Counted from the first letter of the stretch, positions 39,791-51,589 are shown. The stretch is 64,000 bases of DNA from Riptortus pedestris (GCA_019009955.1 CM032228.1:208052001-208116000); one strand, 5' to 3'. The notes: a model not told the origin generated them from the sequence alone. A program made the numbers and translations.

Positions 39791-40301
39791 TTTTCACTCA
39801 AAAACAAAATATGATAGTTTCTTTCGTTTTATTAATTTTGGAAGATATCAGGTTCTGATAGAGAATAATATTTTAGGTTATTTTAGTGAGTGTACTATCA
39901 ACCATAGATGGCTCCACAAGGTACTGGGAGTACAATAGTGTAGATTAGGCTGTTAGCAAATAGAGGGAGTAGGCATGACAAATGCTCCCAGCTGTGAATG
40001 TAGATATGATTGTATGACCTTTGGTCCAATATACCTGGGTGGTCTTTATCTCAAATGAACTTCATGCTGGGGCAAATGGAGAAAGGCTATGTGCTTGCTA
40101 ATACACTCTGTAATCTATTTAAGAATTTATGTTTGTTTTTATCTCAAAGGTTACTTCCGCAGTGGTGAAAATGTCGTTAAAGGATTAGATTCTTAAAATT
40201 AAATTTTTTGGGGGTATTAAAGAACTTCTTGTTTTATAAATATCTTTAATTACCTACTTATTATTTTGTTTTTGTCTTGAATGACCATTAATTTTCATTT
40301 C
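39791..40301. other. Unassigned DNA
   Basis: Nothing recognised. Confidence 0.35.
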
Positions 40302-40436
40302 TTTTAGCAGATATCCCTTAAGAGAAATCAGTTATTGAGGTCATACTAATATCACTATATATATGCTGAAATGAAATTACTTACCAGCACGTGGGAAATC
40401 TGTTTAGTTTACGCAGCCCATACTCGACGGACTTTT
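40302..40436 (+). mobile_element. Miniature HINE-A (135 bp) retaining both termini
   Basis: It starts TTTTAGCAGATATCCCTTAA, GAGAAATCAGTTATTGAGGT, keeps about 40 bp of interior, then ends ACGTGGGAAATCTGTTTAGT, TTACGCAGCCCATACTCGAC and GGACTTTT. The entire core, microsatellite and 3' module are deleted. Confidence 0.9.
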
Positions 40437-40737
40437 ATTTATTCTTTTATCTTAATTCTGTGTGTTAGATTGCTGTTAGAATATTCATTTCTTAATATAT
40501 ATGAAACAATATTAAAGACGTACTAACCACAATTTAGGGGTCCTGATAACTTCTTAATCGTGCTCTACCGACTTAAGTTTGCTCGTAAAGTTCAAGTCTT
40601 AAATCGGATTTTGATTTCTCTGATACAAAGTCAAACAAATCAAAAATAATCGTTATACTGCCAATGTCATTACTTTAAAATTCCACAAAACATTGAAAAA
40701 TGTGTGTCGACAAATATTCTCAAGAGTAAACAGGAAA
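40437..40737. other. Unassigned DNA
   Basis: Nothing recognised. Confidence 0.35.
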
Positions 40738-41312
40738 GTGTGTCATGCTGGGGCTTTGTAAACTTAAGTTTTTCCACACGGTGGATGATACAATGGCCAT
40801 CTCAACTCAAAATATATTCTCTATTTCTACGTAGGAATTCAATGAGATGATACTGGCTGGGAGGGGGGAAACAAGAAAAATGAATAACTGCTTAATATTT
40901 GAATAGAAAGAAAATGAATAGAACAACAATTTAAATCATCAATAATTTAAATAATACTAATATGGACTAATATTGGGACTATGACATTTTTCGATCCGAC
41001 CCATAGTAATTGAAATATTTTAAGTTTTCGATTCACCTCCTCCTTTTAACCCCTTCCACTGACCCATTTCAGCCTTTAACGAACTTCATCTTTATTTCTA
41101 CATGAAACACTTATATATCGAGTTTTGTAACACAAATAGTGTTTATATTATGTTTTAAACACAAATTGCGACCGCTAGAGCGATAACAGACAAATAAAAA
41201 TATCATTTTGGACAGACCTCATTTTCGTCATCAAGTGGAATCAATGGAAATTTTAGGATATTTGACGAAAATCGTTAGGGGGTTACTACCTCAACAGCTG
41301 CTAAAATGCATA
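40738..41312 (-). mobile_element. HINE-A, full length, diverged, reverse, subfamily 3-like
   Basis: GTCATGCTGGGGCTTTGTAA (terminus), 'ATATATTCTCTATTTCTACG', 'TTTTCGATCCGACCCATAGT', 'CAGCCTTTAACGAACTTCAT', 'AATTGCGACCGCTAGAGCGA', 'GGACAGACCTCATTTTCGTC', 'AAAATCGTTAGGGGG' and 'TCAACAGCTGCTAAAATG'. The microsatellite is reduced to AAATAAAAATAT. Confidence 0.85.
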
Positions 41313-41598
41313 GGAATATTAAGTGTGCCAGTGGCTGATGAGGGCTGCAGAGGTTATGAAACAGGTGTAGGGTGAGTCTCGACGAATATGGAGTTCAGCC
41401 TTGGTCTTATCTAGTCAATCCACCATATGTTCACCAACTCCAGCCTCTGATACCATTGCTGTTACGTCACTTTCTAACAGAATGGGAACAGTTGGATAAT
41501 ATTTAAACCTATTTCTCAAACTGGAACTACGGCTTACTGGCCTTTTTCTCCATGGCCCACATATTCCTCCACCTTCCGTCCAGTACGGAGCAAATTAA
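41313..41598. other. Unassigned spacer
   Basis: Slightly GC-richer. Nothing recognised. Confidence 0.35.
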
Positions 41599-42300
41599 AA
41601 AAAAAAGTCCTCCACGCAGAGGCTGCCTAAACTAAGCAAACTTTCCACGTGCAGGTAAATACTCTTGTGATCTCATCTCACCACGTATTCTCTATTTATA
41701 TGAAAAAAACCGATGAGTAGAAGGAACACTGAAGGCTGAAAACAAAAACTACGAATAACTCGCTTATTACTTAAGGTACAAAAAATGAATACATCAAAAA
41801 TTGAAGAGCTTCGATATTTTAACAAGATTGATTCTATAACATTTTACGATCCGACTTAATAACGGAGGCATTTTGAATTTTAAAATTCCCCTCCCTAACG
41901 CTCCCCCCCTTGTCACTGGTCTGACTTCTGTCAATCACAAATATGATCTTTAGTACTGAATAAAACAGTTAATTGTCAAGTATGGTATAGATCTAATGAA
42001 GGTTTTCCATATAAGAGCGTAAAACCTTAATTAATGACGTCATCTCACAATGAATTGGCATGTATCTCGCATAATAATGATTTATAAAAAAGGAGAAATT
42101 TTGAATTTGCGAAATTCTCGGCCTCTTAACTTCCCCTCCCCGGTCCGATTTTAGCACTTAATGAACTTGACTTTTAATTTGGGATGAAACGCTTATATAT
42201 ATCGAGTTTGGTAATGATAAAACAATTAGTGCATCCCTTAGAACGGCAACAATATATATATATATAATCGACTCATTTATAAAAAAAAAAAAAAAAAAAT
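41599..42300 (-). mobile_element. HINE-A, reverse, with duplicated core
   Basis: AGTCCTCCACGCAGAGGCTG and AACTAAGCAAACTTTCCACG (terminus), then two successive core segments: one ending 'CTGACTTCTGTCAATC' and a second starting 'CATGTATCTCGCATAATAAT' with 'CCCCTCCCCGGTCCGATTTT'. It ends in a short (TA)n and a poly(A) run. The 5' palindrome is absent. Confidence 0.8.
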
Positions 42301-44194
42301 CATGCCCTTAATACGAAGTCCTGTTAACCATCATCTCGAAGTGAAGATATTAGACGGAAAGCATATAAATTTATGCTACAGCTGCTTTCACTATTTACTG
42401 TCATAATCTATTATTTAAAAATGAATTTCTTCTTCGGAGTTGTTAATATAGAATAGACGCGGGATAAGGAAAGACAGACCTTCTTCGATGGACTCTTAAT
42501 GTTTGGGCCAGATATCTCGCTTCCTATGTTCAAAAAAGTGAACAAAAAATACTCTTTTTAAAATAGTACATAATGAGTAATAGATTTTTTCAGTAAGTAT
42601 TTTATTGCCGAGTGAGCTAAGACATTAAGTCTTAAGGAATTGTCAGAAGCGCAACGAGTAAAGTGAAGAAAGGCATTGACTACAAGTTGGTCAAGCTGCC
42701 CCTTACAAGATAATATAGTAACAAAAATAAATTTTTAGTATTCGCCATTTTCATCAAATGATGGTATCTTTGAAGAGCTTTGGAACAATGTACGGGTATT
42801 ACGAGGTTTTGGGTGTCATCTGCAAAAAATTCCCAAGCTCATTTCTTTCACCCAAATGGAGATTCGAAATATTTTCATGAAGTCTAAAGAAGTAAAGATC
42901 ATTCATAGGAAGATTTAGATTATTGGATTATTTATTTGAAGAGCCCCGCAACTAGGCGATATCGCTCAGTACCATTTATTTGAATTCTCTAAATTAAAAT
43001 TTTAAAATAAAGAAAAAAAGTTTCCAAAGTTCATAGGAAGATGTATATGTGTTGAAAATGAGCATTAAAGTTTACCCCTATATAGATAATTTTCTACTTT
43101 TTTTAAAAAATAATGTTCACTAATGATATTTACTACTCTCTTATATCCAGGATATAATAATGTTTAATGCCCCAATTTCTTTTTTTGTTATTTGGCTTTC
43201 TGCCAATACTTTAAATCACTCCACAAACAGGGAAATAGAAATGGAAGAAACTGGTGCTAGCTACCAGTACAATATCATCTATGTATGACTGTGATCCAGC
43301 GTAAATGACCTCTCAGCAATGAATCAATCAAACAGGCATTGATTATGGGTAGTCAATACTTCGCTCCTCCTAAGTAATTGAACTTGGTCATGTTCCTACT
43401 ATACACGCGATATAATCAGAAATATGTGAGATATCGCCCAGCGACCAGACAGTTATGGGAATTGCGTAAAGGCCCATCGGCGAATCCCACTGAGGTCGGG
43501 TAATAAAGCTTCAAAGTGTGGGTCATGAATTAATAAACTTAGTCATGCCACCTCATCCAAGTTATAGGCATTGTACTTCAGCTCCGAACGATATACGATC
43601 TATTTTATTCCCCACCTTTTGCAAAGCAAAGGATAAATCATTTAGCAGAACATTGTTCCTCTGTTTCTAGAGCTTATGGTTTACTGGCATGTTTGACCCT
43701 TTCTAATTCCGCTTTACGATGTCTTGAAATTCTCATTTCTAATAATATAACACCGTAATATGACGTAAAATATACAGCAACTCTTGTGTTCTTGAAATAT
43801 TGTAGGAGAACCATGTAGTAGAGAATTTGGCTATGTTCTAGGTATATGTAAATGTTATTGTAAGGTTATTTGGTAGTAAGTTAAAAATATCCGAAACTGA
43901 TGCCTGTATTAAAACCTTTTTGGAAAGGTAGTCATGTACCGGAGATTGAAGACTTCCTAGGGAAGCCCTAAATGTCTTCATATGGGTTCTCATATCTGCC
44001 TTCTTCAATGAAATGTGTTTTGGATTTATTATCGGTCAGAACATTATGATCATAAAAAAAAACTTCAATAAGGCAAGTCAACGTATTTTGTTTTTTTTTT
44101 ATTGTATCGTGTATTTTAGTGATAGTCGTTTCCAAAGAAAGTCGACGGTGTCCCATCTTCATTTCATCATCAATAAATTAGTTAATGTTTCTTT
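42301..44194. other. Unassigned AT-rich DNA
   Basis: No repeat of this window and no credible coding frame. Confidence 0.35.
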
Positions 44195-44470
44195 AAAAGG
44201 GGAAGGGAGGGGGTGTTACTGGGGACTAAAAACAAAAAATATTGCAAATTTTTCCGTACCTATTAGAGATGCAAAAAATGTAAATGGCCTTTTTTGTTTA
44301 TCACAAAGACATCTATACATTATGTTTTACGACATTTCTTAATTTGATGTATTGACATGGAGATCTCGAGAATAACATTCAAATGAAATCATGTTAAATG
44401 AAGTGCATCAAAATATTTTATGTATTTAATTTGACAGCAGTAAAAGGAATTCATGTGGTGACAACATCAG
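44195..44470 (+). repeat. Rep-C copy
   Basis: 'AAAGGGGAAGGGAGGGGGTG', 'ATGTATTGACATGGAGATCT', 'CATTCAAATGAAATCATGTT' and 'AATTTGACAGCAGTAAAAGG' align with the copies at 48.0 and 52.8 kb. Confidence 0.7.
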
Positions 44471-44704
44471 ATTTTTTCATTGTAGTCGACCCGAGTAACT
44501 TTCAGTATAGAGTAACAACGCTTGAACATTCAAGTCTTTCTGGAATTAGATTGGCCTAGGTAAATCATTCTAGTCTACTTAGAATGTTATTGCTTTAGAT
44601 TTGTGTAGTCGAGTACTTTTATAGACTTTTAAATCTACTTCAGTGAGTACTGAGGTCCTCTTGGTTTATTTCATTCCCTCTTAAGTAACCCAAGTTAATC
44701 TTGC

Positions 44705-44769
44705 TATTCAATCGTCTAATAGTCATAATATTCAATCGTCTAACTTAATCATACTATTCAATCGTCTAA
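44705..44769. repeat. Three copies of a 15-bp motif, spacing 24-26 bp
   Basis: TATTCAATCGTCTAA occurs at 44705, 44729 and 44755 in perfect copies inside the decayed array, a recent local amplification. Confidence 0.9.
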
Positions 44770-45283
44770 CTATGGAGTTTTAATTGCTTCAAATTTTTAA
44801 AGTCAAGCAGTTCTATAGTAATTCTAGTCTATTCTAATAACTCATTTGTTGTTCTAGTCTGTTCTAGTCTCCGGTTTAATATGCTTTAGTTACACTAATA
44901 TTTATCTAACTTAACACTTCATATTGTCAACTTATTGAATTTAGGGGTGATATATTTATAGTCCTTCCAGTATACTTCCTCTGCGGCTCTTAATCGGTTT
45001 CAGTCACCCAGGAATTAGTAACTTGACTCTTGTTATCTAAATCTAGACTTCCTTTTGTCCAATTTAGTCTAATGAGTGGCAATTTAAGCTTTATTATGTA
45101 TGTTGTCCTTCTAGTCTACCGAAACTACTCTTGTGATTCTATGGACAGCTTCTGTCTCAAAGGAGTAACTTCACTACTTTAATGCACTATTCTACTTTAC
45201 TCAGTCTAGGCTTCCTTTTGTCCACTCATGTGGATTTGGGATCCTCTGGATATTTATAGTTCTTCCAGTCTACTGTAGTGATT

Positions 45284-45497
45284 TTAATTTTAAATTATTT
45301 ACTTTCGCTTTATGCTACTAGGCTAATCGGGACGGGTTATCTACAGGTTACCACCCTTTTCTAGCCAGGGTGGGACTAAGGATTGTATTTAATGAGTATG
45401 TCACTAATTAAATTTCTACTGCCCAGGGCGGGAATCGAACCCACCACTCTAAGTCTACTACCATGCGAGATTAGGACCAACGCCCTAACTCGCAGCA
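45284..45497 (-). mobile_element. SINE-B, full length with tRNA-like head and TSD
   Basis: The sense strand is minus. The head carries the B box GGTTCGATTCC (complement at 45431-45441) and a tRNA-like 5' half ending in a diverged A box around 45475-45495. The body contains GTGACATACTCATTAAAT and the hairpin CCACCCT...AGGGTGG (45351-45372). The 3' tail reaches 45284. GTAGTGATT is duplicated at 45275-45283 and 45498-45506. The insertion interrupts the tandem array. Confidence 0.88.
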
Positions 45498-45930
45498 GTA
45501 GTGATTCTTGTGTTGCTATTATCTGATTCATTTTTCGAGGAGTAACTTGCTCTACATTAATTACACTGGTCTACTCTATGGTCTAAGTTATTCAAGAATT
45601 CCTTTTGTCCACTTCAGTGAATTTGGGGGTTCCCTACACCTTTATAGCCCTTTCTGTCTATTCTAGTGACTCCTGTGTTGCTCTTATCTGTCTCAGTCTC
45701 CCAGCAATAACTTGCTTATTGAGAGGTCTTACAATTTTATATGTAGTCCTTATAGTCTTGTTCTTGTCTATTCCAGTTAGTCTAGATGTAGCTAATTGTC
45801 ACTAGTTTTATTTTCAAACTGTGCAGTTTCTTTCTCTTCTCTACTCTAGTCAGTTACGTGGTGTTCTTTATTGTATCTCTAGAATTTTCTAGTAACTAGC
45901 TCGTAGCTCTAGGAACAAATATTCTCTAGG

Positions 45931-46572
45931 AACTCTAGTCTTCCCAGACATATATTGCCAAAGTTAGGCACTCAGGTCTACTATACTTACTTCCTCCAGA
46001 TAATTTTAGCCTTTCTGGAGTTATCTCTCCTGTATTAGCCAGGACTTGGTCCAGGCAGTGTGGTATAGACCCAAGGAGGAAAGAGCTCCTGAGGATGTCC
46101 TCGAAGACAGGGAGGGAGTGGAGCGAAATGCTATGCAAACATTTCGAAGTCAAATGACCTCCGATGTATGCTGGAATACAAGCAGTTTACCAAGCCGCTT
46201 GTCCTTGCTTTTCACCAGTATAAGTGGCAGTAATTCTCCTATATGAATTTCAAATGCTGACCTCGCTTCAGAAATAACGCCTAACAATTTAAACCTTAAT
46301 GGTATGAGGCATATAAACAATAGGCTTGAGGACTTAACACGACGAAATTTTTGTTTAGTCATTGCATTAATCAAAATAAATTCAGGTTTCTCTATTCAAT
46401 AAACTGCAGCGTGCATGAAAATTCGTTTGGTTCATGAATAATCAAAATATGATTCGTCATGGTTAGAAAAGAAATTAACATTTCACTCATTATTGTTGCA
46501 CCCTAAATATACTTAACTGTACACAATAGTTGCTTGTCATATGTTTTAATTTTAAAATAATTAAAGTAAACT
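45931..46572. other. Unassigned DNA with a GC-richer open frame (46018-46250)
   Basis: A plus-strand frame open from about 46018 to 46246, preceded by TTTTAG and containing a possible donor (CCAGTATAAGT), encodes an acidic/basic segment (such as RAPEDVLEDREGVE). The minus strand is also open. No domain is recognised. Confidence 0.2.
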
Positions 46573-46706
46573 ATTTATTATCGTCCACTTTTTCCTTCTT
46601 TGACACATTACCACCCTTTTCTAGCCAGGGTGGGACTAAGTATTTTATTTAATGAGTACGTCACTAAATATATTCCTATTCCCCAGGCGGGATCAAACTC
46701 GCCACA
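46573..46706 (-). mobile_element. SINE-B, truncated within the tRNA-like head
   Basis: Body and tail match the family (TACCACCCTTTTCTAGCCAG, GAGTACGTCACTAAATATAT). The B-box region survives as GGCGGGATCAAACTCGCC, after which homology stops. Flanking AATAATTAAAGTAA and GATTAAAATAAAAAGTAA may be a degraded TSD. Confidence 0.8.
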
Positions 46707-47730
46707 TGATTAAAATAAAAAGTAATTCGATAGGCTCAATGGTTTAAGTTAATTGCTCTACAATGTTCTACTTTTACACTATATTTTCTGTGGTTTTTTT
46801 TTTTAAATGTTGTGATTTCAGTCTTATTGTAATGTAGTGATCAGATGTATTCTTTACTCTTGTTCATTATGTTTAAGAGATGATACATATACATAGTTCT
46901 TAGATGTTATAACTTTCAATACCTATAAGCATTTACATTAAGTGGCTATCTATACTTGACAGAAGATCTGCGTGGATAAAAATATATATGAATTTTGAAT
47001 GCGGTAGTTGTATGATTTTCAATTAGTTGAAATTAAAAAGCTGCACATGCTTATATACAAAAACAGCTATTTATTTATTTACTAAATTTAGTAAGAAGTC
47101 TGTTAAGCTTTTTTCCCCACTGTAAACAGAAATAACATTCTCGAGTGCATTGAAAACCTTATTTCGATTCTTAAATCTCAAATTATGTTTTCAGTACAAG
47201 CTTCATTTCACAGATTAACAACTATTTCGACTAATCCTGTTCTATTTAATATAATTTCGTGAACTAAAGTCATATCTTTGATTGGTTTAGCACTATTTCG
47301 CCAGTAGAATGGTTAACTGCTCCAATAGCTGTAATGTCTCAACACTTATGGAAATATCCAGAAGTAATATGGTTTAACCACGAGGATAATTTGGTCTGAA
47401 GAAATGTAATTGATCAAGAGTTGATTTGATAAGCAAGGCCATTGGTGCAATTGCAGTTGAAGTATGCAATCTATTGTGGTGTAAATGTAGCAACATTTTT
47501 TTTTTCTTTTGGACAAGGTTCACTAGAGCATTAAGAAGATAAGACAGTTGTTGATGGTCTACCTAGCGAGTTATATGTTTGTATGTTCTATTGTTTTAAC
47601 AACAACCCTGTAAGGAGTCTTTTCTGGCACCACAATGTAATATTATCCATTTTATATTAAATAATATATTTAAGAGTACGTAAATTAATTAGAATTTCCC
47701 TAAATATAAAATTTAGAAATATCTATTCAT
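46707..47730. other. Unassigned DNA
   Basis: Nothing recognised. Confidence 0.35.
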
Positions 47731-48250
47731 TATACTTCGTCGCACGGAGTAAAAGAAGTATTACAATCAGACAAATTTTGGGTTTTCTGAGTTATCTGAT
47801 TTCAACTGCGTTATCCGTTTTGACCTTACTTAAACCAATTTTGACTAGATTCGGAGTGATGTCTGGACGATTGTACTCATATCGTAAAACTCAATAACGG
47901 TCAGCCTTAGAATGTTGCAACCCCCAGATCTATAGAATGTTTGTAATCCCCAGTTGTGCACCTTCCCTTTTGATCGAAATCGACTGAGGGAAAGGGGGTA
48001 TTTAGAGGAGGACGAACATAAAAAAATGGAATTTATAAGAGAAAGTAAATATTTGTAAAGAGCCTTTTTCATCATAAAAAGATCTAATATATATCAAGTT
48101 GTATGATTTTTTTTTATCGGATGGGTTGGAAAGTAGATTTCGTATATCACAGTCAATTAACATAATTGTAAATAAAAAACAGTATTTAGTTCATTTAATT
48201 TAATAGGCGTACACGGATGTTATGGGGTGACCCATATGAGATTTTTGAAT
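47731..48250 (+). repeat. Rep-C, longest copy
   Basis: It links the two halves of the family: an upstream part (AAGAAGTATTACAATCAG, TTTTGACTAGATTCGGAGTG, AACTCAATAACGGTCAGCC, CAGTTGTGCACCTTCCC, CGAAATCGACTGAGGGAAAG) and a downstream part (AAAAAGATCTAATATATATC, CGTATATCACAGTCAATTAA, TTTAATTTAATAGGCGTACA). No terminal inverted repeat or coding frame is evident. Confidence 0.75.
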
Positions 48251-48680
48251 CAGTAAACATGCTGACAAATCTGTTTAACAAGAGGATGATCACTTTAAAG
48301 GCCGTAGTATATTGAATTCTTACGGTTTCTTGCAGGGTTTTTTTGTGCCCACCTGTGCCATTCCTAACCGATGGAATTCCTTTCGGATTGTGGTGCAGGA
48401 CTGTAAATAGCTGTGGGCAGTGAGAACTAGGGTAGGAGGGTCTGGATGGTATTGTGCTATAGGCTGGTGGAAAATAGGTGCCTACCGTTCATGCCTGCTT
48501 CCGACCAGTTAGACCTATTGTCCGATTGGTCACCGCTAAGGGTTCAAGGCGAATGGTTCGGATCAAAGGAATTGCTCCCATACAAGGACTAGGTCAGTAA
48601 GTTACATCCCTTTCCTATCGTCTAATAGAATTCTTTCATATCTTTCGATGGGGAGCTAAAAATTGATTTGAAGCTCAAGA
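48251..48680. other. Unassigned, GC-richer (48320-48600)
   Basis: No recognised gene or repeat. Confidence 0.3.
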
Positions 48681-48895
48681 TTTTTACCCGGCTGGAGCCG
48701 AGTAAATTATGCAGATTCCCTGAATGTAAAACAACCAGAAACTGTCACTTTCGATTTTGTCTTAACACTATTATACCACTAAGCGTTTCATGCTTTGTTT
48801 AAATTTCTAGTCTTGTTATCATACGATCCTGTATGGCATTTCAGCATGTGTGAAATACGCTTAAATAACAAAAGTCTCGCCTGATGCACTTTCTG
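48681..48895. mobile_element. Decayed HINE-A remnants, two 3' ends in opposite orientation
   Basis: Left edge: 'GGCTGGAGCCGAGTAAATTA' with 'TGCAGATTCCC' resembles a reverse 3' terminus. Right edge: 'AGCATGTGTGAAATACGCTT' with 'AAATAACAAAAGTCTCGCCT' resembles a forward 3' terminus. Heavily decayed. Confidence 0.4.
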
Positions 48896-49464
48896 ATATG
48901 TTCACAAACTAGATATTAGGAATATAGTTATAAATTCGACGTTCCCTAATGAATAATTATTTATTATTAATTTCTTCAAATGTCCATCAGCTAGGAAATA
49001 TCTTCCATCCTTCTGTTTTATTTTAACATTTAAAACTATGTGAAATCGCTTTATGTACAAACAGATCAAGTTTGTTTAAGACTGAAGTTGGACTAGTAGT
49101 AGTGGAAGCTTAGAGAAATGATAAATTCAATTTCACTATTATCAACATAATCATAATCTATTATAACATTTTTGTGCAATTTAAAGAAATGTCCTATGTA
49201 AATTCCTATTATATACTTTTTTCACTCAAAAATGATTGGAGTATGCGTATTTTTTGTGTTACAGGGTTTACTAAACCCCGACTCTTATTCCTGCGAATAT
49301 AAATCTATGCAATCATATCTCTTTACAACTTTTGCCACGGGAAAAATTTAACATAAAATGTGTTGGTATGTTACAAATATATCACTAAAGCCCCACCTCC
49401 AGGTTAATTATTTATAGGGGTAATCGAATTCCTTCCTCACTGACAACTGATTTGTAGTTCAAGA
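48896..49464. other. Unassigned DNA
   Basis: Nothing firmly recognised. 'GGGTTTACTAAACCCCGACT' near 49265 hints at a HINE-A 3' module remnant. Confidence 0.3.
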
Positions 49465-49515
49465 TTGTCTCACAGGAGCTAAGTAAACTAAGCAGATTCT
49501 CTGCAAGGAATTTTG
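49465..49515 (-). mobile_element. HINE-A 3' terminus fragment, reverse
   Basis: 'TCTCACAGGAGCTAAGTAAA' and 'CTAAGCAGATTCTCTGCAAG' match the reversed terminus. Confidence 0.6.
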
Positions 49516-49652
49516 AAAAAGCTTTCCAGAGATATGTTAAAGTAAGTTTTGTTCAAGTTCCAAAAGCGCGACGACGTCACTGGAAATAAGGCTGACACAT
49601 AACACATTCAATTTCTTCTTCCAGGAAGCTGAGTGTTAGAGGAACGAATCAG

Positions 49653-50231
49653 TCTGGATATACACAATAAGCCTGTTTTCCTCTGCATTGCGTTTTATTT
49701 AGGGAAAGTGCACTTTTAGAGCAGCAGCTCTCCATCTTCAGTGCCTATTGAGAAGCTATTGCCGTTCTGCAAGCTAGCGATCTTTAAAAGTATCTACTCT
49801 CGTTTTTTGTTTTTTTTTTTTTTTATATTATCGGATTTTGTTGTCTTTTAAAAAAAATTCTATTATTCAGTTTATAAGATGTTACATATTTTTTAGCACT
49901 TTTAGTAGTTAATTTTTAGTATTATAGTCTTAAATTGTGTCTGTTGACTGCTAAGTGTTCACTTTTAAGTGATTCTTGGTTTTCTGTGATATTTATTTAT
50001 TCTTCCTTTATCTTCAGTTTTAATTAGGTTTTATTTCATGTTCAAATAAGTTATGCATCTTTGCTAAGGTTTTTGTATTTGTTTAATATTTTAAATAATG
50101 TTGATTGCATGTTTATCTTTTGGTTTTGTGAATGTCAACAGGCACTGAAGATGGAGCAATTGCTCTGAATGTGCACTTTGCCTAAATAAAACACACTGTA
50201 GAGGAAAACTGGCCTAACGTGTGCATCCAGA
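49653..50231. repeat. Large imperfect inverted repeat (arms about 100 bp, spacer about 380 bp)
   Basis: The left arm (49653-49752) contains TTTTCCTCTGCATTGCGTTT, TATTTAGGGAAAGTGCACTT and CCATCTTCAGTGCCTATTG. The right arm (50133-50231) contains the complements (AACAGGCACTGAAGATGGAG, GTGCACTTTGCCTAAATAAA, GTAGAGGAAAACTGG). The spacer is T-rich. It may be a foldback or MITE-like element. No flanking duplication was identified. Confidence 0.85.
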
Positions 50232-51465
50232 TTCCATTTCTTCTTTATAGTTCTGTAAAGACACAAATAAAACAATAATGATATGTACATGGACACGCTT
50301 GTAGGGCCAAGACTTGTTACGCGAGGAGGAGATATTCATCCCAGAATAATATAAAAAACTCGATTCTTTATATCCATTTGCTTTGTAGAAAACGTCCAAA
50401 CGTCGGCGGATGTAGATGAAAGACTTCTGTATTTCATCTACTGTAATGCATATTTGCACTAACCTCACTACTAAGTACGAACGTGAGGTAGAAGAAAATT
50501 AAATAGAAGCAAACAGCTCAATATTCCCGGATGACTTGACAAGGCGTGCCTTTCTAATGGCAGATGACAGCGAAATAAGGGTGTCACTAACCTACTTTAA
50601 TATTGCATTTCCACTAATTTAAGTCATATAAATTTTAAGTTCATCTTAATTTCACTCTTCGGTCAACACCTTTGTGGCCATCCATGGCTTTATAATACAT
50701 TGTTTTATTGGAGATAATTAATTATGAATCTAGCATAGAATTGACTACAAACACGGTTGATTATTAATTTTACTTAGCAAAATGTGTTTAATATAGTCTA
50801 TAGTTTTAAAATGAATATTTCGAATACGATTCGTTATAGCCTTTCTATATCTTTCTATGTCTATATTTTCTCAACCTGATTTTCCATATGTTTCTCTTTC
50901 GCTCTCTTTGTGCTTTTAAATTTATGTACTGACCCAATTTTATCATCAGTGGAAATTGAGGAAAGTTTTGAAAACTTTGTGATTTGATAAGCGTCATCAA
51001 TTCTACTTCAGAAGATGATTTTCCTGAAAGAAAATTTCCCTAATTCCTAAGCAGATGTCTATCTAATCACAAAGTATAAATACCACGAATGAAAAAAAAA
51101 AAAATCCATTTTTCGTTGTAATTTGAAGTCTATTAACGTACGTAATATTGTAAAGTGAACAGTCTCAGTAGTTCTCACTATACAATTATCCTTAGAATCT
51201 TCTGCCTCGAAGTAATAGTAAGTTCTTAGTATTTCTTAACCGTGGTGAATCAGTCAATCAACATTCCTCATTAAGATATAATTTTAATTAAAATAATAAT
51301 TTTACAATCATTTACTACTGACTATGTCATAACTAATAGCTAATTGCATTTTTTCTTGTTACAAATAATAGATGAAGGAATTCTCTGGGAACCGCAATCT
51401 ATTTTTTTTTGTATTTTAATAATCCAATCCTATGTTAGTTATTATTTATTCAATTTAAAACGTTT
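50232..51465. other. Unassigned AT-rich DNA
   Basis: Nothing recognised. Confidence 0.35.
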
Positions 51466-51545
51466 CTGCGCTAGTCGGGAATTGAACCCTCAGTGCCTAG
51501 TCTTTACCGATTCAGCTATAGGCACGCCTACTGATCAGCGCGAAA
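51466..51545 (-). mobile_element. tRNA-like SINE head
   Basis: On the minus strand an A-box-like TAGCTGAATCGGTAA (51517-51503) precedes a B box GGGTTCAATTCCC (51489-51477) at roughly tRNA spacing. The acceptor arms do not pair, so a functional tRNA is unlikely. Confidence 0.5.
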
Positions 51546-51589
51546 CTTTCTTCTCTCGAAAACAAAATCACAATTACATGAACTATGAA

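Larger units (their letters stand above)
44500..45930. repeat. Decayed tandem array, period about 150-170 bp
   Basis: TTCCTTTTGTCC recurs at 45049, 45212 and 45599. The last interval is 173 bp after subtracting the 214-bp SINE-B. TATAGTCCTTCCAGT-type motifs recur at about 44956, 45105, 45257 and 45643, followed each time by related blocks (CTTGTGTTGCT-TTATCTG, TCTCAGTC-CCCAG-AGTAACTTG). TCTAGTCTA-like pieces are scattered throughout. The edges are fuzzy. Confidence 0.7.

Noticed and set aside
51466..51545. Possible functional tRNA gene
   Set aside because: A and B boxes are present, but the acceptor and anticodon stems do not pair, so a SINE head is more likely.
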